Source: Lujinxingia vulgaris (GTDB taxonomy: Bacteria; Myxococcota_A; Bradymonadia; Bradymonadales; Bradymonadaceae). Taken from it: a stretch of 64,000 bases of DNA. The stretch covers positions 62,001 to 126,000 of the forward strand of contig NZ_VOSM01000004.1 in the NCBI RefSeq assembly GCF_007997015.1, written 5' to 3'. The translations under genes and the position numbers were made by a program. Positions 1-8,023 of this stretch are shown here, piece by piece; position 1 is the first letter of the stretch; each line of letters begins with the position of its first letter. Below the pieces are notes generated by a model. The model saw only the letters and a list, made by a program, of their open reading frames with translations, was not told the origin of the DNA and ran no database searches.

Positions 1-160
1 GAAGGTCGAACTCTTCGGCCGGATCGTAGACGGCGATGGCAAAACGGTAGTTGCGCATCGTGGAGATGCGCGGCCCGTTCTCATCGATCAGGTCCTGCTC
101 CAACGCCTTCAACGTCCAGGTCAGGTCGCGGGCGCGGGGGTTGATGTCGGGGCGGCTCAT
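1..160 (-). CDS. brxB: BrxB (DUF1788-like), BREX system, N-terminal part only
   Basis: This partial gene runs off the left edge; about 53 N-terminal codons are visible, starting MSRPDINPRARDL. The visible part contains FAIAVYDPAEEFDL, which resembles the N-terminal 'xVYDPADERxLR' segment of DUF1788/BrxB proteins. Its ATG overlaps the brxA stop codon by 4 nt (ATGA), so translation is probably coupled. BrxB is a core BREX protein of poorly defined biochemistry. The call rests on this short motif plus position directly after brxE and brxA; most of the protein lies outside the window. Confidence 0.7.
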   Translation of the reverse strand, partial: MSRPDINPRARDLTWTLKALEQDLIDENGPRISTMRNYRFAIAVYDPAEEFDL

Positions 161-966
161 GAGGCCTCCGAGAGTTCATGGGAGCGCAGAATCCACGCGC
201 TTAAGTCCGGGGTGAGGGTGTTGAACTCGACGAGATGTCCCATGCGCCGCAGCGTGATGTTGGGGAGGGTGCGCAGGCGGTCTTCGAGGAAGGTGCCGCT
301 GAGCCCCACGGAGCGCAGGTAGGGGTTGTCGAGCAGCGAGCCCTCGATGTGCAGCTCGCGCAGGAGGTGCACCATGTACGAGAGCGCGCGGTCGGAGACG
401 CGGGGGTATTGCAGCGGCCGCGGGTCGCGGGTGCTGGCGACGAGCCCGGCGTTGTACGCGGCGGTCAGAAGTTTGCTCGCAAAAGCCACGCGGGTCGTAC
501 GCCCCCAGCGCTCTTCGTTGCCCCGCGAGACCCAGCGGAGCACCTGCTCACGCGAGACGGTGGGATCGAGGGCCTGGCGCCGCTCTTCGAGAAAGTCGCC
601 GGTGAACGCGCGGTAAAGAGGGTCCGCGAGCTGGAGGTGCCAGTGGCAGATGACGGCGCGGGTGGCGGGCGCCATGGCTTCCCAGTTCGCGAGCGCGTGC
701 AACGCCGGCGGGTAGGCGTCGTAGCGGGCCTGCATCTCGCGCATGATCACTTTGACGCGGCTCTCGCTCACCGCGCCAAACCAGCGCTCTTCGAGTGCCG
801 GCTGCCAGGCGCGTTGCGGATCGGCGGCGTCGACGCGCTGCCAGTAGGCGCGCGACTCTTCCACGCCGAGCTGAAAGCGCAGGATGCGGGTGTGAATCTC
901 GCGGGTTTCGGCGAGTTTCTTGGCGTCTTCGTCGGGCGCGTCGCTATTGTCGGGAGCCGTAGACAT
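157..966 (-). CDS. brxA: BrxA (DUF1819-like), BREX phage-resistance protein
   Basis: This 269-aa soluble protein has no signal peptide. BrxA/DUF1819 proteins are small helical, nucleic-acid-binding components of BREX phage-exclusion systems. The segment around residues 115-200 (DPLYRAFTGDFLEERRQALD followed by VLRWVSRGNEERW, then a helix ending AAYNAGLV) matches the DUF1819 pattern of a short helix, an 'xxFxxERR' region and a Trp-rich turn. It starts 1 nt inside the brxE stop (TGATG) and overlaps brxB by 4 nt, so the three genes are one transcription unit. The gene order brxE-brxA-brxB is that of type 6 BREX. The family was recognised by eye. Confidence 0.78.
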   Translation of the reverse strand: MSTAPDNSDAPDEDAKKLAETREIHTRILRFQLGVEESRAYWQRVDAADPQRAWQPALEERWFGAVSESRVKVIMREMQARYDAYPPALHALANWEAMAPATRAVICHWHLQLADPLYRAFTGDFLEERRQALDPTVSREQVLRWVSRGNEERWGRTTRVAFASKLLTAAYNAGLVASTRDPRPLQYPRVSDRALSYMVHLLRELHIEGSLLDNPYLRSVGLSGTFLEDRLRTLPNITLRRMGHLVEFNTLTPDLSAWILRSHELSEAS

Positions 967-1544
967 CAGAGCTCGTAGTGGGGCTGGGGGAAGGTGTCGT
1001 CGAAGGCGCCGGAGGTGGTGAGGGCCGCGGCGAGGTTACGGATCTGGTCAAGCGGTGAGTCCGGGACCTCGCCGGTGAGGCGGCGGCCGCCGGGGGTGGT
1101 GCGTGAGTTGGGAGGCTCGGGGAGCTTGAGCGCTTCAGCGAGTTTTGCGGCGTCGAAAGGCGCGTCGGGCACGGCGATCTCGAGCAGTGGCAGCGCCTGG
1201 GCGGGCGTTTCGCCGCTGAGCTTGAGCGCGCGAAGACGCTGCTCGATCTGGCGATCGACCTCGAAGCTCAGGTGAAAGAGCGTGCGCTGGCGCGCCGCGT
1301 TGGCGCTCTGGGTGCGCATCGCCTCGGAGTGGCGGCGGCCAGCCTCGCGCGCGGCTTCGAGCCCCGCCCAGCGGTGGGTGACGGGGAGGAGGCGTTTGAG
1401 GAGGTCACCACCGCCCATGTCATCGACGAGGTCGGTTTGCCACCAGGCGAGCCTGGGGGGTTCGCAGGCGCCCTCCCCGGCCCAGCCGACGAGAAGCTGG
1501 ATGGCGAGGATGGCGTCGAGTGTGTGTTCGGGAAGTTCGAGCAT
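966..1544 (-). CDS. brxE: BrxE, BREX type 6 protein
   Basis: This 192-aa protein begins MLELPEHTLDAILAIQLLVG. BrxE is found in type 6 BREX loci, at the head of the operon. Features seen that match BrxE proteins as I remember them are the N-terminal 'LxAxLAxQLLVGWAGEG', 'PRLAWWQTDLVDDMGGGDLL', 'RLLPVTHRWAGLEAAREAGR' and the C-terminal 'PGGRRLTGEVPD' region. The ATG at 1544 was chosen because AGGAG lies 8 nt upstream; an in-frame start at 1565 lacks this. The biochemical role is not established. It is the first gene of the leftward operon, so its promoter should lie in 1545-2000. Confidence 0.82.
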   Translation of the reverse strand: MLELPEHTLDAILAIQLLVGWAGEGACEPPRLAWWQTDLVDDMGGGDLLKRLLPVTHRWAGLEAAREAGRRHSEAMRTQSANAARQRTLFHLSFEVDRQIEQRLRALKLSGETPAQALPLLEIAVPDAPFDAAKLAEALKLPEPPNSRTTPGGRRLTGEVPDSPLDQIRNLAAALTTSGAFDDTFPQPHYEL

Positions 1545-1579
1545 CGAGGCTACTCCTGACTTCAACCCCTGGTTGCGTA

Positions 1580-1945
1580 TGAGCGGCCCGTGGGGGGCCG
1601 GTTCGTGTGGGGGGTATTGTGGCGGAAGTGGGGGGGCGTTGGGAAGGGGGATTTGTAACGGGTCGTGGCTTGGGGGGTGGGGTGGGGTTGGGAGGTGGGT
1701 GTGGGGGTCGGTGGTGTGCGGGTTGTGGTTAGGTGGTTGTGGGGTTGGGTGGTTGTGGGGCGCTGGGGTTGGCGAGGTGGGTCGATCTGTGAGGGCGTTG
1801 GGGGGTGTGCGAGTTTCGGGGCCCTGGGGGCGTTCGGGCTATGGGGTGAGTTTAGGCGGGGAGTTGGGTGGGGGAAAGGCGGTGAATGATCGTGTGGGGT
1901 GGAAAAAGGAGGGTTTTGGGTGGGAAGGCGTGTGGGGAGCGATCG
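1580..1945. other. G-rich low-complexity intergenic stretch upstream of brxE
   Basis: The + strand is dominated by G and T with long GGGG and GTGG runs and almost no C. No credible gene is seen; open frames here encode only Pro/Thr/His low-complexity peptides. The stretch contains one copy of the dispersed intergenic repeat (1717-1803). Multiple G runs could form G-quadruplexes. It lies where the promoter of the BREX operon would be expected. Confidence 0.6.
1717..1803 (-). repeat. Dispersed intergenic repeat, copy A
   Basis: Read on the minus strand this contains the landmarks of the approximately 85-bp repeat family: CGCCCTCAC, AATCGACCCAC, a CCCCAGCGCCCCACAACCAC-like core, CAACCACCTAACCACAACCC and GCAC. 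Other copies are near 6.8, 10.9, 19.9, 22.6 and 24.4 kb, all on the + strand. All lie in gaps between genes. Confidence 0.75.
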
Positions 1946-2003
1946 CATACCCCGAACGGGGCGTTTAGGGGGTCGAAAAAGGCACAGGGTGCCTCTCGCT
2001 TAG

Positions 2004-2139
2004 GGGTCGAGGGGTTCGCAAAACGGAGGCGGTGAGGAGGGCGTGTGGGTCGAGGGGTTCGCCAAACGCCGGCGGTGAGGAGGGCGTGTGGGTCGAGGGG
2101 TTCGCCAAACGCCGGCGGTGAGGAGGGCGTGTGGGTCGA
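2004..2139 (+). repeat. 43-bp tandem repeat array (three units plus partial)
   Basis: Units begin at 2004, 2047, 2090 and 2133, so the period is exactly 43 bp. Each starts GGGTCGAGGGGTTCGC and ends GGAGGGCGTGT. Units 2 and 3 are identical; unit 1 is slightly diverged. The array is preceded at about 1948 by CATACCCCGAACGGGGCGT, also found before the 43-bp array at 6412. It marks the left boundary of the AT-rich island. Confidence 0.9.
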
Positions 2140-2149
2140 CGATCAAAAA

Positions 2150-2713
2150 AATAACAACCCTAGCAAGCCATTTTTCTTTTTAATTTTTCTCCTCTGAACG
2201 CCCCCCGCGTCCAATTCTATCCTCGTATTACGACAATTAACCCCTTTGCTTTTAGCACCAACAAACACTATCACTAACATATCAAACACTAAAAGCATAC
2301 TAGGAGATGACCCCCTAACTGCCCTTCTGCGGCGATCATTTGGTATTTTTTTGTCACCCTGGTCTTGCCAGGGCCGCAACAAGGCGTTACAATTGCCGAC
2401 AATTACACCCCCCCTGAGGGGCGCGCGCCTGGCCGCCGGTGGCACCGGACAGATCGCGACGAATTCGCTCATGCCATATGGGTTGGACGTTATCCAACCT
2501 CGTACGCCTCCGATAAATTTGCGTTTAACGCACTCCACGAGCCAAAGAAATTATGTTAAATAGCCCCCTTCAGCGCAGCGTAGAATACTGACACACCACC
2601 GCGAGTTGATTGTCGTTGATGGCGTTTTTGTCTACCACGCCCCGGCTCATGCCTTAAACTCATTACATCAACACTTCAGCCAAACCATTCAACTTTCTAT
2701 TGACGTGACGAAC
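2150..2713. other. AT-rich intergenic region upstream of the unknown four-gene unit
   Basis: Base composition changes sharply at about 2145 to AT-rich DNA. No gene is convincing here: the overlapping open frames at 2246-2563 and 2365-2559 have no recognisable domain and no good ribosome binding site. The region holds two inverted repeats: CCCTGG/CCAGGG at about 2357-2373, and a perfect 7-bp hairpin at 2481-2499. The promoter of the downstream unit should lie here. Confidence 0.5.
2481..2499. promoter_or_regulatory. Perfect inverted repeat, possible operator or RNA hairpin
   Basis: The arms GGTTGGA and TCCAACC are separated by CGTTA. The hairpin sits about 215 nt upstream of the first gene of the AT-rich unit. 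It could be an operator or a leader-RNA hairpin; there is no U-run to make it a typical terminator. Confidence 0.35.
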
Positions 2714-3781
2714 ATGAGCGACGACTTCTGGAACAAACGCGCATCTATCCTTCAATATCACGGCGAGTTGCACCGCAAGAAACGTCAGGGTCAATCTATC
2801 AAAAGATCAACCGCCCGGACGAATGATGAGCTGTATCGTGAAGCGGTGGAACACACCGGCCACCTATCATTTAGCTCACTACTGCGCCAATATAATATAG
2901 AAACAAAGTTTGCGAACTTAACCTCGAATGACATTTTGGCAGCGACAGGCATCGGAGTCCTCGGCGCACTTACTGCCGTGTGGACAAGCGCGCTGGGCAG
3001 AAAAGTCGAGCCAAAACTTTGGGCGAACTATGACAGAAACCATCCATCCGACTACTTTACAGGAAAAGATCATCGATATCCGTTCGGCCATGATGTCTTA
3101 AATATCAACCAGAAATTACCACCCGGTTTCATCTGGCGGGGCCGAGATGTTGGCGGAAAATCTTTAATCCAGATGGTCAACCATGCGTACCCAGTCTCAA
3201 GTGGCAACCCGGCAGCTCAAGCACTATCATCTACCACCCACCTTCTCGTTCATTGGCTTCGCGACTTCATTACCCCTGCGGGACTCCCCTTACCTGGAAG
3301 CTCCCGTTTTACCAAATGGACTAAAAACGTACTAAACACGTGTGGATACTCTTCCAACAACGCTTTAATGGATACCCTTGGAAGGGAATTCGGAACACTT
3401 CACGCATCAGACTTCACTTCCATTGGCCTAATCAAAATTCTTAACAAAGGTTACATCACACAACAAGCGTCCATCTACTCGCCAGATCGCTTTCAAATAT
3501 TTGACCGCCAAATCAAAGTAATCTCATATGGATCATGCATCATTGCCCAGATGGCGATCCTCATGCCGATCATTATTAAAGACCCGCAAGTTCGGCGTAA
3601 AGTGGACGGTGCCAAACTCAACCTTATTATGTTAGGCCTGTTTGGAAAATCGGTAGTTGACCTGATGATGCTGTCCGAAAAAGAGCATCAACAAATTTTA
3701 AGGAACTACGAAAAGTCAATTAACACCCTTTTAAATTCAGAACGGAGCTTTGAAGAGTGGATAAAAAGTCTCGACAGTTAA
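2714..3781 (+). CDS. Membrane protein of unknown function, possible metal-dependent hydrolase
   Basis: This 355-aa protein starts MSDDFWNKRASILQYHGEL; an in-frame GTG/ATG extension to 2606 is possible but unsupported. Hydrophobic segments lie near residues 75-95 (ILAATGIGVLGALTAVW), 275-295 (CIIAQMAILMPIII) and 305-325. A central His/Asp region includes GKDHRYPFGHD and HLLVHWLRDFITPAGLPLPG. The second pattern recalls the HxxxD..TPxG motif of membrane-bound metal-dependent hydrolases (YdjM/DUF457-like), but this is a weak resemblance. It overlaps the next gene by 25 nt. The coding is AT-rich, unlike the surroundings, which suggests acquisition by transfer. Function is not known. Confidence 0.7.
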   Translation: MSDDFWNKRASILQYHGELHRKKRQGQSIKRSTARTNDELYREAVEHTGHLSFSSLLRQYNIETKFANLTSNDILAATGIGVLGALTAVWTSALGRKVEPKLWANYDRNHPSDYFTGKDHRYPFGHDVLNINQKLPPGFIWRGRDVGGKSLIQMVNHAYPVSSGNPAAQALSSTTHLLVHWLRDFITPAGLPLPGSSRFTKWTKNVLNTCGYSSNNALMDTLGREFGTLHASDFTSIGLIKILNKGYITQQASIYSPDRFQIFDRQIKVISYGSCIIAQMAILMPIIIKDPQVRRKVDGAKLNLIMLGLFGKSVVDLMMLSEKEHQQILRNYEKSINTLLNSERSFEEWIKSLDS

Positions 3782-4110
3782 GCCTCAAAAAACATCAACA
3801 TACGCATGGAGAATATCACTTTGAATCTTGCGAAACTTACTGCGATCACGCGTCGATCCTAATTGCGGAACAGAAAACAATAGGCTCCAATACATGGTCT
3901 CCTGAAGAGTTAAGCCAATTAAAAACCATTTCCAAGATGGAGACGCTTCGCAGCAATCTTGGCACACAAGCAATCGATCTTGAAACTTATCGAGCGAAGT
4001 TGAACAAGGAGGTCGAACAGTTCTTTGAATCTTTCAACTCACACCCTTTAACACATACCGACATACACGACGAATTCTACCAGCACTTGAACAAGGAGAT
4101 CGCAAAATGA
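3757..4110 (+). CDS. Small soluble protein of unknown function in AT-rich unit
   Basis: This 117-aa protein starts with GTG inside the 3' end of the previous gene and is rich in charged residues. The N-terminal half has a His/Cys-containing stretch (HQHTHGEYHFESCETYCDH), which could bind a metal. The C-terminal half is predicted helical (LKTISKMETLRSNL, then ETYRAKLNKEVEQFFESF). No family is recognised. It overlaps the upstream gene by 25 nt and the downstream gene by 4 nt (ATGA), so it is co-translated with both. The overlapping start is less certain than the reading frame. Confidence 0.65.
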   Translation: MDKKSRQLSLKKHQHTHGEYHFESCETYCDHASILIAEQKTIGSNTWSPEELSQLKTISKMETLRSNLGTQAIDLETYRAKLNKEVEQFFESFNSHPLTHTDIHDEFYQHLNKEIAK

Positions 4111-4283
4111 GCAACAACAATGACAAATTAGTCAAAGGGATCCTCGCCCTGGGAGCTGCGATTGGGGGCGCTGCCGCCGGTATATTTGGAGGAAAAGAGC
4201 TTTCAAAACGAAAGGAAAAAAAACGTCGAGAAAGGTTGGAGGAAGAAGAACGAGCTCGTGATCGAAAACTCCGCAACTCATAA
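4107..4283 (+). CDS. 58-aa glycine-zipper membrane peptide with basic tail
   Basis: The start ATG overlaps the previous stop (ATGA), and AAGGAG lies about 10 nt upstream. The sequence begins MSNNNDKLVKGILALGAAIG. It has one transmembrane helix with small-residue spacing (GAAIGGAAAGIFGG, like a glycine zipper). A strongly charged helix follows with KRKEKKRRERLEEEERARD. This architecture, a Gly-zipper helix plus charged tail, is seen in pore-forming or oligomeric membrane peptides. That role is inference only. Confidence 0.65.
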   Translation: MSNNNDKLVKGILALGAAIGGAAAGIFGGKELSKRKEKKRRERLEEEERARDRKLRNS

Positions 4284-4295
4284 AAGGGATACGCA

Positions 4296-4445
4296 ATGCC
4301 TTTCATTATCGCACTCATCGTGGTCTTTCTTGTCATTTTCTTCGTCGTGGGCTCAATCACTTTCACAACAGAAGAAGCCCCCAAGAAACAGAAACACAAG
4401 GCGTTCCGCGAAGCACAGAAACGGACATTTTCCGACGACAAATAA
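4296..4445 (+). CDS. 49-aa single-helix membrane peptide
   Basis: The gene starts MPFIIALIVVFLVIFFVVGS, a single very hydrophobic helix. A cytoplasmic-type charged tail follows (EEAPKKQKHKAFREAQKRTF). It lies 12 nt after the 58-aa gene in the same direction and has the same AT-rich composition, so it is the fourth member of the unit. No family is recognised. Two tiny membrane peptides behind a putative membrane enzyme is a layout often seen in toxin or defence effectors; this is inference. Confidence 0.6.
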   Translation: MPFIIALIVVFLVIFFVVGSITFTTEEAPKKQKHKAFREAQKRTFSDDK

Positions 4446-4964
4446 CTTAACACTCATAACCAACTTACGATCTGACATTGTTGCTACCCTGTGAACGCTT
4501 TCCACTTTACACTATTATTCAGATTATTAAACCGCCGCTATGACAATGGCGCTTAGCCACGCCAAGTGCGTCAAAATCGGAACGGATGATGAGCAGAACA
4601 ATAGTTTAATAGAGTGAGATGGGTGAAGGATTTTTGAAAGATATCAAACGTTGAACGTCAAAACGTCGTACCGCGCTGGTGCAACAAATTATTTCGGGGC
4701 GAGACCTCAAAATATGACGCTGCGCACCATCACGACCTCAATCTTTGCGAAACCAAGCAGTGGTGCGAGACCGTCGTTGATGCGGGTGAGAACGGGCTGA
4801 AGAGCCGGCAGGAGTTTGGTGGAGCGCCTGTGGTCCTCGCCATAATCTTCAGCCGAACACCTCCCCCGCCCGGGTGACCGATCACCAGGCAACTGCCATC
4901 CTCGCCGCCCACCCCCCCCTCATTCCCACGACTCCCTACCCGTCCCCCAACCCACGACCCCACC
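4446..4964. other. Intergenic transition from AT-rich island to GC-rich DNA
   Basis: The first ~250 bp are AT-rich and hold no gene. Around 4707-4860 a minus-strand frame reads like a protein tail (PALQPVLTRINDGLAPLLGF) but has no start or recognisable family, and may be a gene remnant. From about 4860 the DNA is C-rich leader for the next lipoprotein. No clear terminator was found after the small membrane genes. Confidence 0.4.
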
Positions 4965-6329
4965 ATGCCCACCAAACTCGCCACGCTCCTCCCCGCTTTG
5001 TGCGCCCTCACCCTGGCAGCCGGCTTGCTCGCCTGCTCCACCTCCGAGTCGAATTCACGCGCCGGCGCTCCGGGTGTGGGCGAGTTGGCGCACGTGGACA
5101 CGGCGGCCATCACCCCCTTTCGTTTAGCGCGCATCGCGCTGGGAAAAGGCTTCGAGGTGCGCGTCGATGAGAGTGGGCTGTGGGCGAGCACGCCCTATGG
5201 GGGTGAGGAGTGCGGCGGGGCCCGGGTGGAGGTGACCTATGTGGTCACGCATCTGGACCGCGACGAGGTGAAGACGTCGGGAGATGCGTGCCAGTTCCGA
5301 CGTTATGTGAAGACGCTGGAGCTCCCATCGGAGGTTCCGACCCGGGCGCGCCTGGTGTGCGACACCTGGGTGCCCTCCGAGAGCGATGCCGGCGAGACGG
5401 CCTGCGATGCGATCGTCGGCTCGTTCGTCCTGGCCGATGCTCCCGCCCCTGGGGAACTCGCCGGGTTGGAGGCGCCGGAGGTGCGCGAGCGCGTTGTGCC
5501 AGCGCTTTTTAATGCGCCTGGCGAGCATGAGGTCTTTGTGCCGGGTGCAGACGCCTGGATGCCTTACATCTATGTGGGGTCGGTCGATCTTGGCCTGCCT
5601 GGCGAGGTTTTCGTGGTGGGGAGTGACCGCATTGCCTCCGGCGTGTTTCTCAGCTTTTTGTTCGAGAACGAGGAGGGGATGTTTGTGGAAAATGAACTCG
5701 ATTATGTCGACGGCCGCCTGTGGGCCGGACCGCTTTCCGACGGGTCGGGACAACCCGCGGACCTCTTTGCGCAGGTTCGCGATGAGAGCGCGGAAGGGCC
5801 GGTTCAGCGATGTGTGCGTTATGCGTTCAGCGAGGGTTTTTACCAGCCGAGTTCCGAGAGCTGCCCCGATGTCGATGCGCGTGGTCGTTTGATCTATATG
5901 GACGGCCCGAGCGCCGCCGAGCAACCCGCCCCCGCCAAAGAAGCCACGGACGCGCCCCCCGAAGACCCCAACCGCTATACCCGGCTGCACTTCGAGATGA
6001 CCATCGAGGTGGATGGGGACGTGAAGTCGCGTCCGCAAAGCATCTCCATGCCGGGCATGCCGGTCACGGTGAGTCAGAATGGTGGTGGCGAGCGCCCGGT
6101 GCAGTTTCTCTTGGAGATGACACCGACCTTTGTCGGCGAAAACATCGCGCTCGCCGGGACGATCGAAGGCAAAGTCGGCGAGGAGGTGGCGTATGCGCAG
6201 GCGATCGATGCGCAGGTCGCGCTGGGGGAGCCGATGGCGATTGCGTTCGAGCTGGATGGGATGGCGTATGTGATTGAGATGGTAGTGCAGAAGTCGGAGT
6301 ATCAGCGGGAGAACTCCGTGCGGCAGTAG
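4965..6329 (+). CDS. Secreted lipoprotein of unknown function
   Basis: This 454-aa protein has a clear lipoprotein signal: a hydrophobic stretch (LLPALCALTLAAGLLAC) with lipobox LLAC, Cys at residue 24. The mature part has scattered Cys residues (GGEECGGARV, SGDACQFRRYV, RLVCDTWVP, ETACDAIVG, QRCVRYAF, SESCPDVDA) that could pair as disulfides. It is acidic and appears beta-rich. No known domain is recognised. It stands alone between the AT-rich island and a repeat block. Likely anchored to the outer membrane. Confidence 0.75.
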   Translation: MPTKLATLLPALCALTLAAGLLACSTSESNSRAGAPGVGELAHVDTAAITPFRLARIALGKGFEVRVDESGLWASTPYGGEECGGARVEVTYVVTHLDRDEVKTSGDACQFRRYVKTLELPSEVPTRARLVCDTWVPSESDAGETACDAIVGSFVLADAPAPGELAGLEAPEVRERVVPALFNAPGEHEVFVPGADAWMPYIYVGSVDLGLPGEVFVVGSDRIASGVFLSFLFENEEGMFVENELDYVDGRLWAGPLSDGSGQPADLFAQVRDESAEGPVQRCVRYAFSEGFYQPSSESCPDVDARGRLIYMDGPSAAEQPAPAKEATDAPPEDPNRYTRLHFEMTIEVDGDVKSRPQSISMPGMPVTVSQNGGGERPVQFLLEMTPTFVGENIALAGTIEGKVGEEVAYAQAIDAQVALGEPMAIAFELDGMAYVIEMVVQKSEYQRENSVRQ

Positions 6330-6411
6330 CGCCCTGCTTCCCGCTCCCCCCTCGCCGCGTTACTCGCGCTTAAGGTCCCGACTGACGCTCCAGACATACC
6401 CCAAACGGGGC

Positions 6412-6625
6412 GTCGAGGGGGTCGCCGCCCTTTCGTGATAGGCTCGGCCAGGGGTCGAGGGGGTCGCGAGCCTTTCGCGATAGGCACGAGCTGGGCGTCG
6501 AGGGGGTCGCCGCCCTTTCGTGATAGGCAAGGGGTAGGCGTCGAGGGGGTCGCCGCCCTTTCGTGATAGGCAAGGGGTAGGCGTCGAGGGGGTCGCGAGC
6601 CTTTCGCGGTCGATTCGGCCGGGCG
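6412..6625 (+). repeat. 43-bp tandem repeat array, five units
   Basis: Units start at 6412, 6454, 6497, 6540 and 6583, spaced 42-43 bp. The core is GTCGAGGGGGTCGC followed by CCTTTCGTGATAGGC or a variant. CATACCCCAAACGGGGCG precedes it, nearly the same as the sequence before the array at 2004, so the two arrays belong to one family. It lies just after the lipoprotein stop. Confidence 0.88.
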
Positions 6626-6660
6626 GCGGAGAGAAATTGTAGGTGGTATCGGGGCTCGGG

Positions 6661-6783
6661 CTCGATCTGGTACTCGTACTGGTAGCTCGTGCTCGTACTG
6701 GTAGCTCGTGCTCGTACTGGTACTCGTGCTCGTACTGGTACTCGTGCTCGTACTGGTACTCGTAGCTCGCACTGGTACTCGTG
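6661..6783 (+). repeat. 18-19-bp minisatellite (CTCGTACTGGTAGCTCGTG)
   Basis: At least six units of CTCGTACTGGTA(G)CTCGTG are seen. The first units are 19 bp, later ones 18 bp by loss of one G. The same unit is found inverted at 63790-63922. Open frames through it encode only Ser/Thr or Tyr/Glu repeats and are not believed to be genes. Confidence 0.88.
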
Positions 6784-6791
6784 AATCTCCG

Positions 6792-6970
6792 ACGCCCTCA
6801 CGAATCGACCCACACCGCGAACCCGGGCGCCCCACAACCACACAACCTCATAACCACCTAACCACAACCCGCGCCCCTCCCAACGCCCTCACAAATCGAC
6901 CCACGTCGCGAACCCCGGCGTCCCACAACCACCCAACCACCCAACCACCTAACCACAACCCGCACGCTCC
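6792..6970 (+). repeat. Dispersed intergenic repeat, copies B1 and B2 in tandem
   Basis: Two head-to-tail units of the approximately 85-bp family each contain CCCTCAC(G/A)AATCGACCCAC, GCGAACCC(C/G)GGCG, CCCACAACCAC and CCACCTAACCACAACCCGC. The block separates the minisatellite from the 3' end of the esterase gene. Confidence 0.85.
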
Positions 6971-7020
6971 CCAACCCACACGCTCCCCCCATCATCGCGC
7001 CCCCCCCAACACCCCAAACC

Positions 7021-7992
7021 TCAAGGCACTCGCACCACACACGACTCCGGCAGCCCCCCTCGCCCCGCCGTCCATGGCGAGGGTCCGGTGCCGATATGCG
7101 AGGCGAAGAAGTCGAGTACGAGCTCCGCGCTGACCTCCGGATGAAGCGTGTGGCCCTGGTCGTGTTCGCACTCGACGACCACCCGGTCGTGTTCGACGAG
7201 CCACTGGGCGGCGGTGCGCCCGGCGTCGCTTAAGTTCACTGTCACCGGGGTGCCGGGGACGTTGTCGCTGCTTCCGCCGTGGGTCAGCAGAACGGCGCCC
7301 TTGCGGGCGTCGATGGGGTCGAGGGCGGGCCAGTCCCAGTCGACGAGGCCGGGGAGGACGGTGACGCGCTGGGCGGCGGCGAGGTTTTCGGGTTCGTTGA
7401 TCCACAGCCCGGAGGCCGTGTAGATGGCGCGCACGTGGTCGCTTCGGGTGGCGTGCAGCAGGTTGACGATGGTGGCGCCCGCACTGAATCCCGCCGCGAA
7501 GATGCGGTCGGTGCCCACGTTGCGGTGGGTGCGCAGGCAGCCCACGACGATATCAAAAAGCTCAAGATCGTGGTTGGGGTCGTGGGTGCGGATATCCCAG
7601 TCGAGGCCGTTGAAGGGCTGCAGGTTCAGGTCTTCGAGGAGCACGCGCACGAAGGGAAAATCGGGGTCGGCGTCGGGGTGGACTCCCAGAGTGTCGAGGA
7701 GCGCGGCGTCATTCTGGGCGTCGACCTCCGGGCTCCGGGAGCCGGAGAAGCCGTGGAACCAGAACACCGCCGAGAGGGGCTCATCGTGGCTTGTCGCTGG
7801 CGAGGCGATCCAGAAGCGCCGCTCGGTGCCGTTGACGTCGATGGTGTTGAGCCCCTCGTTGACCTCGTCGCATTGCACGTCGGGCCAGGGCAGGTCCGGG
7901 GGCTCGCCAGGGCCACGGGTCTGGGCATCATCGCCGCAACCGGCCCACGCAACGAGCAGCACACACAAAAGAACGATTCGCAGATTCCACAT
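7021..7992 (-). CDS. Esterase/depolymerase-like lipoprotein (alpha/beta hydrolase, LpqC-like)
   Basis: This 323-aa protein has a lipoprotein signal (IVLLCVLLVAWAGC, Cys at residue 19). The fold is alpha/beta hydrolase of the PHB-depolymerase/feruloyl-esterase type: FWFHGFSGS provides the oxyanion-hole turn (residues ~72-80), GFSAGA carries the nucleophile Ser (~168), and the His is likely in HDQGHTLHPE near the C-terminus. Substrate is unknown; such proteins hydrolyse polyesters or esterified carbohydrates outside the cytoplasm. It is monocistronic, with a 9-bp dyad upstream of its start. Confidence 0.78.
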   Translation of the reverse strand: MWNLRIVLLCVLLVAWAGCGDDAQTRGPGEPPDLPWPDVQCDEVNEGLNTIDVNGTERRFWIASPATSHDEPLSAVFWFHGFSGSRSPEVDAQNDAALLDTLGVHPDADPDFPFVRVLLEDLNLQPFNGLDWDIRTHDPNHDLELFDIVVGCLRTHRNVGTDRIFAAGFSAGATIVNLLHATRSDHVRAIYTASGLWINEPENLAAAQRVTVLPGLVDWDWPALDPIDARKGAVLLTHGGSSDNVPGTPVTVNLSDAGRTAAQWLVEHDRVVVECEHDQGHTLHPEVSAELVLDFFASHIGTGPSPWTAGRGGLPESCVVRVP

Positions 7993-8023
7993 AAAGTCTT
8001 CTCCGCCGACATCGTGAAGTTTA

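Noticed and set aside
1562-1948. Minus-strand frame of 128 codons before brxE
   Set aside because: The peptide is Pro/Thr/His low complexity produced by the G-rich repeat DNA; similar frames arise in every copy of the dispersed repeat.
2246-2563. Overlapping small frames in the AT-rich leader (105 and 64 codons)
   Set aside because: No ribosome binding site, no recognisable family, and the two frames overlap each other; the region is better explained as leader DNA.
4707-4892. Minus-strand frame ending PALQPVLTRINDGLAPLLGF and a short tail
   Set aside because: It could be the end of a lost gene, but there is no start, no domain and no partner; not enough for a pseudogene call.
6302-6867. Two minus-strand frames of 165-179 codons
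   Set aside because: They consist of translated 43-bp and 19-bp tandem repeats (Ser/Thr and Tyr/Glu repeats) and change content with the array; not believed to be genes.
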